Source: Pirellulales bacterium (GTDB taxonomy: Bacteria; Planctomycetota; Planctomycetia; Pirellulales; JALHPA01). Taken from it: a stretch of 5,584 nucleotides of DNA. The stretch covers positions 1 through 5,584 of the forward strand of contig JALHPA010000246.1 of assembly GCA_022842745.1 (NCBI GenBank), given 5' to 3'. The notes below the pieces were generated by a model. That model ran no database searches. It worked only from the letters and a program-made list of their open reading frames with translations, and had not been told where the DNA came from. Numbering within the stretch: position 1 is the first letter of the stretch; the number at the start of each line of letters is the position of its first letter. The position numbers and the translations under genes are program-made. Below are positions 1 to 5,584 of the stretch, in pieces.

Positions 1-83
1 GGAAAAGTATGCCGACCGCGAGGCAAAATCGTATCCTCCACACTTTCCGCCCCATTTCCGTCTTTTCTTGAGCACCAACCGTT

Positions 84-2249
84 ATGAGCAATCTGCGCAT
101 CTGGCCCGGGCGGCCGTACCCCTTGGGCGCCACGTGGGACGGGAGCGGGACGAACTTCGCCCTGTATTCTGAAAACGCCACCAAAGTTGAACTGTGCCTG
201 TTCGATTCGCCCGAGTCCAAGGTCGAATCGCAGTGCATCGAACTGCCCGACCAGACCGACCAGGTGTGGCATTGCTACCTGCCGGATATCCTTCCGGGTC
301 AACTGTATGGCTATCGCGTCCACGGGCCATACGAGCCGGCGCAAGGACACCGGTTCAATCCTCGCAAGCTGCTCTTGGACCCGTATGCCAAGGCGGTTGG
401 CCGCGCCACAACCTGGGCCGACGAAATGTGGGGCTATAAATTGGGCGATGCGAAGGCCGACCTGTCTTACGACGATCGAGACAATGCGGCCTTTGCCCCG
501 CTGGCGGCGGTGCTCGATTCGGCGTTTACGTGGGGGAACGATCAGGCGCCGCAAATCCCCTGGAGCAAAACGCTGATTTACGAAATGCACGTCAAGGGTT
601 TCACCCAGTTGCACCCGGAGGTTCCAGAGAAGCTGCGGGGCACCTACGCGGGAGTAGGCTCCGAGCCGGCGATCCATTATCTCAAGTCGCTCGGCGTGAC
701 CGCCGTCGAATTGCTGCCGGTCCACGAGCACTTGGATGATCGTCATCTGGTCGATCGGGGGCTGGTGAACTATTGGGGGTACAACACGCTGGGATTCTTC
801 GCGCCGGACCACCGCTACGCGTCCACCGCCGCTGCCGGCGACCGCGTCCGCGAGTTTAAGACCATGGTCCGCAACCTGCACTCGGCGGAGATCGAGGTGA
901 TCTTGGACGTGGTCTACAACCACACGGCCGAAGGGAACGAGCGCGGGCCGACGATCTCGTTCCGGGGGATCGACAACGCCGGCTACTACCGGCTGTCGCC
1001 GGAAAACCCCCGCTACTACATGGATTTCACCGGCTGCGGCAACACCTTCAACATGCAAAACCCGCGCGTCCTGCAGCTCATCATGGACAGCTTGCGGTAC
1101 TGGATACTGGAAATGCACGTCGATGGGTTCCGCTTCGATCTGGCGAGCACCCTGGCCCGCGAGCTGCACGAGGTCAACAAGCTCGGCGCGTTTTTCGACA
1201 TCATCCACCAGGATCCGGTGATCTCGCAGGTCAAGCTGATCGCCGAACCGTGGGATCTGGGGGCCGGGGGCTACCAGGTGGGAAATTTTCCGGCCTTGTG
1301 GTCGGAATGGAACGGAAAATACCGCGATTGCGTCCGGCACTTCTGGAAAGGAGATGGCGGAGTGGCTTCGGAATTCGCCACCCGGTTCTGCGGCTCCAGC
1401 GACCTGTACGAATGGAGCAGCCGCCGCCCGCACGCCAGTATCAATTTCGTCACCTGCCACGATGGCTTCACGCTGCACGACCTGGTGTCGTACGACCAGA
1501 AGCACAATGAGGCCAACGGCGAGGAAAACCGGGACGGCAGCAGCGACAACATCAGTTGGAACTGCGGCGTCGAAGGGCCGACCGACGACCCGGCGATTCT
1601 CGCCCTGCGGGAAAAAAAGAAACGCAGCATTCTGGCGACGCTGATTCTCTCCCAAGGGGTGCCGATGCTTTTGGCCGGGGATGAATTCGGCCAGACCCAG
1701 AACGGCAACAACAACGCCTATTGCCAGGACAACGAGATCAGTTGGTTGAACTGGGAGCTCGTCCCACGGCAGGGGGCGCTGCTCAAGTTCGCGCGTAAGG
1801 TGATCGCGCTGTTCCACGCCGAGCCGGTATTCCATCGCAGGCGTTTCTTTCACGGCAAGGCTATTCACGGCGAGTCCGCGCGCGAGATCGCCTGGCTCGC
1901 GCCGAATGGAAAGGAGATGTCCGCGGACGCCTGGAACGCCCCGTTTGTGCGTTGTCTGGGCGTGCAACTGTTCGGCGAGAACATCGACGTCGACGAGCGG
2001 GGCGCGATCATTCAGGGATCGACGATGCTCATTTTGTTCAACGGCGACCACGGCGAGGCGATTCCCTTCACGCTCCCCCCCAGCCGGGAAGAGTCCCCCT
2101 GGGAATTGCTGTTCGACACGGCGGATGAGGAACTGGATTGTCCCGCGCCGGCGGAAGCGACGTACAAGCTGCAACCTTGCTCGATGGCCGTGTTTCGCGC
2201 CCGGCACGTGCGGGACGAGGACGAACCGCTCTCGGCGTTGATCGGTTGA
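84..2249 (+). CDS. glgX: Glycogen debranching enzyme GlgX (GH13 isoamylase type)
   Basis: A 721-residue cytoplasmic enzyme expected to hydrolyse alpha-1,6 branches of phosphorylase-trimmed glycogen, releasing short malto-oligosaccharides. An N-terminal CBM48-like domain covers about residues 8-115 (PYPLGATWDGSGTNFALYSE, then GYRVHGPYEP). The GH13 barrel follows: region I DVVYNH at 275-280, region II GFRFD with nucleophile Asp352, region III IAEPWD with acid/base Glu388, and region IV TCHDG with transition-state Asp460. LLAGDEFGQTQNGNNNAYCQDN at 529-550 is typical of GlgX and TreX enzymes. A C-terminal beta domain covers about 620-710. All catalytic residues are present and the reading frame is unbroken. 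The start is well fixed: an in-frame TGA lies at 69-71 and no start codon lies between it and ATG 84. There is no clear Shine-Dalgarno sequence. The length is slightly above the E. coli enzyme (about 657), mainly through a longer C-terminal tail. TreX-like isoamylase is the main alternative name. No other glycogen gene is in view. Confidence 0.96.
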   Translation: MSNLRIWPGRPYPLGATWDGSGTNFALYSENATKVELCLFDSPESKVESQCIELPDQTDQVWHCYLPDILPGQLYGYRVHGPYEPAQGHRFNPRKLLLDPYAKAVGRATTWADEMWGYKLGDAKADLSYDDRDNAAFAPLAAVLDSAFTWGNDQAPQIPWSKTLIYEMHVKGFTQLHPEVPEKLRGTYAGVGSEPAIHYLKSLGVTAVELLPVHEHLDDRHLVDRGLVNYWGYNTLGFFAPDHRYASTAAAGDRVREFKTMVRNLHSAEIEVILDVVYNHTAEGNERGPTISFRGIDNAGYYRLSPENPRYYMDFTGCGNTFNMQNPRVLQLIMDSLRYWILEMHVDGFRFDLASTLARELHEVNKLGAFFDIIHQDPVISQVKLIAEPWDLGAGGYQVGNFPALWSEWNGKYRDCVRHFWKGDGGVASEFATRFCGSSDLYEWSSRRPHASINFVTCHDGFTLHDLVSYDQKHNEANGEENRDGSSDNISWNCGVEGPTDDPAILALREKKKRSILATLILSQGVPMLLAGDEFGQTQNGNNNAYCQDNEISWLNWELVPRQGALLKFARKVIALFHAEPVFHRRRFFHGKAIHGESAREIAWLAPNGKEMSADAWNAPFVRCLGVQLFGENIDVDERGAIIQGSTMLILFNGDHGEAIPFTLPPSREESPWELLFDTADEELDCPAPAEATYKLQPCSMAVFRARHVRDEDEPLSALIG

Positions 2250-2295
2250 CCAGGGATATCCGAAGCGCGTCGAACGATCGCGCGACCAACGCGAC

Positions 2296-2706
2296 TCAGG
2301 TCGCAGGATGGGCGACCGGCGCGTCGTAGCGTTCGACGAACTGGCACCGCACGTGATACCGCGGTCCGCATTCATCGGCCACCGGCAAATTCTCCAGCAC
2401 CTTGCACTTCACGTACACCGCGTCGTCCGTGGTGCCGAGGGCGGCAATTATTTCCTCGCACTCCAGCGGCTCGTAAGAAAAAAAGGCGATTCCGGTCCGA
2501 GACAAATCCGCGCACTGGACCCGGTAGAACATGGACTGGTCCGGGAGTTGTCCGGCAGGGCAGGGAGCGATCCACTGATAGACCCGCTTCCGCGATCCGG
2601 CTGCCGCCGCGATGTCGCCGGCGCCCTGGCCGACGAGCGCCGGCAAAGGCGCCGCATCGCCGGTGGTCGCGCTGGTTGCTTCATCCTGCCAAGGTCGCAA
2701 GGTCAT
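2296..2706 (-). CDS. PilZ-like domain protein, small, possible c-di-GMP binder
   Basis: Encodes 136 residues from ATG 2706. A TTG at 2766 would give 156 residues, and an in-frame TAG at 2770-2772 rules out anything longer. I prefer the ATG because the extra 20 residues look unconserved, but neither start has a Shine-Dalgarno sequence. Numbered from the TTG start, residues 21-57 are low-complexity and Ala-rich, probably disordered. A beta-rich domain then runs from about 58 to 148: WIAPCPAGQLPDQSMF, VQCADLSRTGIAFFS, VYVKCKVL and YHVRCQFVERYD. The D-x-S-x-x-G motif of PilZ domains is at 87-92 (DLSRTG). The usual upstream RxxxR is not intact, with only RKR at 59-61. No signal peptide or membrane segment is seen. 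The pattern resembles small PilZ-annotated proteins that I recall from planctomycetes. The gene is convergent with glgX and co-oriented with the SDR gene upstream. Ligand binding is inference only; it may be a PilZ fold that no longer binds c-di-GMP. Confidence 0.72.
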   Translation of the reverse strand: MTLRPWQDEATSATTGDAAPLPALVGQGAGDIAAAAGSRKRVYQWIAPCPAGQLPDQSMFYRVQCADLSRTGIAFFSYEPLECEEIIAALGTTDDAVYVKCKVLENLPVADECGPRYHVRCQFVERYDAPVAHPAT

Positions 2707-2774
2707 GGGATTTACAGCGCGCACGGTGTCCGATCGAGCCGGTCGACTCCATGTTGCCCCAGACAATAGCTACT

Positions 2775-2936
2775 TTACGGCGAGTCGAAGGCAACGGCAG
2801 GGCAAAGATTCAGCGGAAACCGTGCGAGCGAAACAGGGGACTGACGCCGTCGTCGCTGCCGCTCGATCCGGTTCTGCCGGATGTAGCGAATGATCGCCGG
2901 ACAGATTTCGGTTAGCCGCGGTAGATCCGTAAGCAT
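2775..2936 (-). CDS. Doubtful small Arg-rich ORF between SDR and PilZ-like genes
   Basis: A 53-codon ORF from ATG 2936 to TAA 2775, lying almost wholly in the gap between the SDR stop (2945) and the PilZ-like gene. Spacing is tight: 8 bases after the SDR stop and 8 bases before the possible TTG start of the next gene, as in an operon. The product begins MLTDLPRLTEICPAIIRYIR and continues with a basic stretch at about 23-31 (RIERQRRRR). I recognise no family. Against it being real, the purine-rich GAGGGG sits directly against the ATG instead of 5-9 bases away, start and motif lie in the loop of the inverted repeat described separately, and Arg-rich short ORFs arise often by chance in GC-rich DNA. 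No homology evidence is available. Confidence 0.18.
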   Translation of the reverse strand: MLTDLPRLTEICPAIIRYIRQNRIERQRRRRQSPVSLARFPLNLCPAVAFDSP

Positions 2937-2953
2937 CCCCTCGTCTACCGCGG
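2916..2953 (-). repeat. Perfect 10-bp inverted repeat (hairpin) across the SDR stop codon
   Basis: CCGCGGTAGA at 2916-2925 is the exact reverse complement of TCTACCGCGG at 2944-2953, with an 18-base spacer. Beyond a two-base bulge (2914-2915) the stem can gain four pairs, GGTT 2910-2913 with AACC 2954-2957. On the minus-strand transcript the last two SDR codons and the UAG stop form the 5' arm. No run of U follows the 3' arm, so it is not a classical intrinsic terminator. It could be a Rho-type or processing hairpin, a 3'-end stabiliser, or chance. The repeat is directly visible; the role is inferred. Confidence 0.6.
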
Positions 2954-3736
2954 AACCCCGACGCCTCCCTTGGCCCACCAGGGGAGCGTATTCCCCCCGT
3001 CGATCAGGATCGCGCTGCCGGTCATGTAGTCGCTGGCCGGATCGCACAAAAAGACCACACCGCGCGCTATCTCTTCCGGCTGCCCCAGCCGCCCCCAGGG
3101 GAGCATGCGCCCGGCGCGGGCAAGCTCCTCTTCGCTGACGAATTTTCGCTCGCCAGGAGTATCGATCCAGCCGGGATGGACGATGTTGACGCGAATACGA
3201 TGGTCGACCAACTCGATCGCGGCCGTGCGGGCCATATGATCGATCGCCGCTTTGGACATGTTGTAGGCCATAGCCGTGGGGACGGGAATATAGCCGTGAG
3301 GTGAGCTAATCACCACTACGGAACCCCCTCCCCCTTGGGCGATCATCTGATTAGCGGCCGCGCGGAGCGTATAAAACGCCCCCCACATGGTCACATCGAT
3401 TGTGCGACGAAATCCCGCCATATTGGCGGAATAGAACGGTTCGCGATCGCTGTAGACGGCGTTGGTGACGGCGATGTTCAACTGACCCAATTGCTCTACC
3501 GTCTGCCGGACCATGGCTTCCACCGCCTCTTGGCTGGCGACGTCGGCCTGGCAAAGAATTGCGCGGCGGCCCAGCCCGCGCACTTCGGCGGCGACGGCCG
3601 CCGCTTCGTCCTGGTTGGAGTGGTAGTTGATGGCCACGTCCGCCCCCGCCTGGGCCAGTGCGACCGCGACCGCGCGGCCGATGCCTTTGCTGGCGCCTGT
3701 GACGAGCGCGACTTGATTGCTGAGGGGTTGCGACAT
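2945..3736 (-). CDS. SDR family NAD(P)-dependent oxidoreductase
   Basis: Encodes 263 residues, a usual length for a classical short-chain dehydrogenase/reductase: a soluble Rossmann-fold enzyme that moves hydride between NAD(P)H and a carbonyl or hydroxyl group. Visible motifs are the cofactor loop TGASKGIG at 13-20, Asp65-Val66 for adenine contact, the catalytic Ser at 144 or 145, YNMSK at 158-162 (Tyr158, Lys162), HPGW at 187-190 after the sixth strand, and the C-terminal MTGSAILIDGG at 238-248. NYHSNQDEA at 37-45 resembles FabG and glucose 1-dehydrogenase-like members. Two positions are atypical: the usual NNAG appears as TNAV (91-94), and the catalytic Asn of the helix alpha4 motif appears to be Thr116 (IDVTMWGAF). 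ATG 3736 places the first strand correctly; no Shine-Dalgarno sequence is seen. The substrate cannot be told from sequence. A FabG-like ketoreductase is possible, but no fatty-acid gene is nearby, so I give no symbol. Confidence 0.94.
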   Translation of the reverse strand: MSQPLSNQVALVTGASKGIGRAVAVALAQAGADVAINYHSNQDEAAAVAAEVRGLGRRAILCQADVASQEAVEAMVRQTVEQLGQLNIAVTNAVYSDREPFYSANMAGFRRTIDVTMWGAFYTLRAAANQMIAQGGGGSVVVISSPHGYIPVPTAMAYNMSKAAIDHMARTAAIELVDHRIRVNIVHPGWIDTPGERKFVSEEELARAGRMLPWGRLGQPEEIARGVVFLCDPASDYMTGSAILIDGGNTLPWWAKGGVGVPR

Positions 3737-4023
3737 GGAACGCGTAAATTGGGGAGGATGGATGGCGTTTTGGAGGCGAAATAGACGAAATCTCGCCGGA
3801 CAGCCTCGTTGGAGGCCATGCTACGGGGCGCGGCGCCACGAGACAAGACGCGGCCCTACCTTGCCACCGAGCGGACGGATAGAATTGGTCTTTTGATTCC
3901 GCCGCCCTCGATTGCAGCCGCCGTCTTCATGGGGCCAGGCCGGGCCTGCGTGTCGCGGGCCAGAATTCATCGGCGGCTATCGCCTCGGGTAATTCGTCCG
4001 GGGGCACATCCATTCGGTTCCCT
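3737..4023. other. Divergent intergenic region between SDR gene and ettA
   Basis: These 287 bases separate two genes transcribed away from each other, so the promoters of both probably lie here or overlap their starts. That is inference from gene orientation. I find no convincing sigma-70 promoter: TTGCCA at 3861-3866 and TAGAAT at 3880-3885 are only 13 bases apart. A short hairpin, CAGGC 3936-3940 with GCCTG 3944-3948, has five pairs and a three-base loop, too little to name. Open frames here continue from shadows of the SDR gene and show no recognisable protein. Confidence 0.4.
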
Positions 4024-5584
4024 ATGTCGCAGCAATATATCTACCAGATCGTCGAGTTGACCAAAAAGCACGGTCCCAAAGAGGTGCTCAAAAACATCTG
4101 GCTGTCGTTCTATCCAGGGGCCAAGATCGGCGTTCTGGGCCGCAACGGCGCCGGCAAAAGCACGCTCTTGCGGATCATGGCGGGCTGGGACAAGGAATTC
4201 GACGGCGAGGCGCGGCTGACGGATGGTTATTCCGTCGGTTATGTTCCGCAGGAACCGCGTCTCAATCCGGATAAGGACGTTTTCGGCAACGTCGAGGAAG
4301 CGGTCGCGCCGATCCGCAAAATTCTCCACCGGTACGACGAGATCAACGCTAAGTTCGCCGAACCGATGGAGCCGGAGGAAATGGAGAAGCTGCTCGCCGA
4401 GCAGTCCCGCGTCCAGGATCAAATCGAATTGCACAACGCTTGGGAGCTGGATCGGCAAATCGAAATCGCCATGGACGCGATGAATCTCCCCCCCGGAGAC
4501 GCCGACGTCTCGAAGCTTTCTGGCGGCGAACGGCGGCGGGTCGCCCTCTGCAAGATGCTGCTCGAGCGGCCCGATCTGCTGCTCTTGGACGAGCCGACGA
4601 ACCACCTCGACGCGGAAAGCGTCAACTGGTTGGAACGCCATCTCGCCGAATACACCGGCACCGTCGTGGCGGTGACGCACGATCGCTATTTTCTCGACAA
4701 CGTGGCGGGCTGGATTCTGGAATTGGATCGCGGGCGCGGCATTCCTTACCAGGGGAACTATTCTGCGTGGCTGGAACAGAAAAAGGCCCGACTGGAGGTC
4801 GAGGAGAAGGCAAAATCCGCCCGCCAGAAGACGCTGGACCGGGAATTGGAATGGATTCGCTCCTCTCCGAAAGCGCGGCAGGCCAAGAGCAAGGCTCGCA
4901 TCCAAGCCTACGAGCGGATGTCGGCGGAAAAATTCCAGGACCGCGAGGAGGAGTTTGAAATTCAGATTCCACCGGGCAAGCACCTGGGAGAATTGGTCGT
5001 CGAGGCCAAGAACGTCTCCAAGGCGTTCGGCGAAAATCTACTGTTCGAGAATCTCAGCTTCCGTCTGCCGCCGGGAGGCATCGTGGGAATCATCGGTCCC
5101 AACGGCGCCGGAAAGACCACGCTGTTTCGCATGATTATCGGCGACGAACAGCCCGATAGCGGCGAATTCCGCGTCGGCGACACCGTCGAAATGGGATACG
5201 TCGACCAGTCGCGCGACAGCCTCGACCCGAACAAAAACGTGTGGGAGGAAATCTCCGGCGGGCACGACAACTTGGAGATGGGGGGGCGGAAAATCAACAG
5301 CCGGGCCTATGTCGCGCGGTTCAACTTCCAGGGTCCCGATCAGCAGAAGAAGGTGGGGGTGCTGTCGGGAGGCGAGCGGAACCGGGTCCACCTGGCGAAG
5401 CTGCTCCGCCGCGGCTGCAATTTGCTGCTCCTGGACGAGCCGACGAACGACCTCGACGTCGATACGCTGCGGGCACTGGAAGAGGCGATTCTCAACTTCG
5501 CCGGTTGCGTCGTCGTCATCAGCCACGACCGCTGGTTCCTCGATCGGGTGGCGACGCACGTCATCGCCTTCGAGGGGGAGGGCT
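4024..5584 (+). CDS. ettA: Energy-dependent translational throttle protein EttA (ABC-F), 3' end cut by window
   Basis: A soluble ABC-F ATPase with two nucleotide-binding domains and no membrane segments. EttA binds the ribosomal E site and gates the first elongation steps according to the ATP/ADP ratio. 520 codons are present; the family is about 555 residues, so roughly 35 are missing beyond the window. Cassette 1: Walker A GRNGAGKS 39-46, arm insertion about 95-140, signature LSGGE 165-169, Walker B with catalytic Glu190 (LLLLDEPTNHLD), switch His219. Charged linker about 244-324 (ELEWIRSSPKARQAKSKAR). Cassette 2: Walker A GPNGAGKT 358-365, signature LSGGE 447-451, Glu472 (LLLLDEPTNDLD), His501. 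The N-terminus and long stretches such as DNVAGWILELDRG and VISHDRWFLDR agree closely with E. coli EttA as I recall it, which separates it from Uup and other ABC-F members. The arm, which contacts the ribosome, is present. The start is chosen by fit to the family N-terminus; no clear Shine-Dalgarno sequence precedes it. Confidence 0.96.
   Translation, partial: MSQQYIYQIVELTKKHGPKEVLKNIWLSFYPGAKIGVLGRNGAGKSTLLRIMAGWDKEFDGEARLTDGYSVGYVPQEPRLNPDKDVFGNVEEAVAPIRKILHRYDEINAKFAEPMEPEEMEKLLAEQSRVQDQIELHNAWELDRQIEIAMDAMNLPPGDADVSKLSGGERRRVALCKMLLERPDLLLLDEPTNHLDAESVNWLERHLAEYTGTVVAVTHDRYFLDNVAGWILELDRGRGIPYQGNYSAWLEQKKARLEVEEKAKSARQKTLDRELEWIRSSPKARQAKSKARIQAYERMSAEKFQDREEEFEIQIPPGKHLGELVVEAKNVSKAFGENLLFENLSFRLPPGGIVGIIGPNGAGKTTLFRMIIGDEQPDSGEFRVGDTVEMGYVDQSRDSLDPNKNVWEEISGGHDNLEMGGRKINSRAYVARFNFQGPDQQKKVGVLSGGERNRVHLAKLLRRGCNLLLLDEPTNDLDVDTLRALEEAILNFAGCVVVISHDRWFLDRVATHVIAFEGEG

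Noticed and set aside
1..83. Possible 3' end of an upstream gene
   Set aside because: Frames 1 and 2 are open here for under 30 codons before glgX, but neither translation shows a recognisable protein end or codon pattern. Treated as the glgX leader.
2282..2304. Hairpin GCGACC/GGTCGC (11-base loop) near the convergent glgX and PilZ-like gene ends as a terminator
   Set aside because: Only six pairs, a long loop, no U-tract on either strand, and it overlaps the PilZ-like stop codon. Short GC-rich palindromes are common in this DNA.
2308..2769. 153-residue plus-strand ORF opposite the PilZ-like gene
   Set aside because: Its translation has no recognisable motif, while the minus strand carries the PilZ-like pattern. 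Read as an antisense shadow.
3861..3885. TTGCCA and TAGAAT as a promoter for ettA
   Set aside because: The spacing is 13 bases, well short of the 16-18 needed, and no better -35 stands at the right distance from TAGAAT.
3967..4983. 338-residue minus-strand ORF opposite ettA
   Set aside because: Leu- and Arg-rich shadow with no domain. The plus strand encodes an unambiguous ABC-F protein across the whole interval.
4586..5448. Near-identical DNA repeat TGGACGAGCCGACGAAC at about 4586 and 5432
   Set aside because: It encodes the LDEPTN Walker B motif in each of the two ATPase cassettes of EttA; explained by protein conservation and shared codon preference.
1..5584. A new defence, mobile or biosynthetic system
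   Set aside because: All sizeable genes are ordinary housekeeping or regulatory families, with no transposase, integrase, nuclease, toxin-antitoxin pair, attachment site or array.

Overview
The window is GC-rich, densely coding bacterial chromosome with four protein genes: glgX (+), a PilZ-like gene (-), a short-chain dehydrogenase/reductase gene (-) and ettA (+, cut by the right edge). I see no rRNA, tRNA, CRISPR array, insertion sequence or phage gene. The best guess for the host is a planctomycete (Pirellulales-like). The clues are the PilZ-like protein, whose N-terminal pattern (WIAPC..GQLPD..MF..VQC.DLS..G) resembles small proteins I associate with that phylum, and the absence of clear Shine-Dalgarno sequences before all four starts. 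This assignment is from memory and is only moderately sure.

Layout. Bases 1-83 hold no supportable gene. Bases 84-2249 encode glycogen debranching enzyme GlgX with all GH13 catalytic residues. After a 46-base convergent gap, a PilZ-like gene lies on the minus strand (2296-2706 from ATG, or to 2766 from an upstream TTG). Bases 2707-2944 hold a perfect 10-bp inverted repeat overlapping the end of the SDR gene, and a doubtful 53-codon Arg-rich ORF. The SDR gene occupies 2945-3736 on the minus strand. A 287-base divergent region separates it from ettA, which starts at 4024 and runs off the window after 520 codons, about 35 residues short of the family length.

How they fit together. GlgX trims glycogen branches during glycogen breakdown. 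EttA couples the cellular ATP/ADP state to translation initiation. The SDR and the PilZ-like protein are co-oriented and could share a transcript, but the hairpin between them may separate or attenuate it. Nothing in the sequence ties the four genes into one pathway; this looks like ordinary core chromosome. The points most worth a second look are the hairpin at the SDR stop codon, the atypical catalytic positions in the SDR, the degenerate c-di-GMP motif in the PilZ-like protein, and an in-frame A AAA AAG heptamer in glgX.
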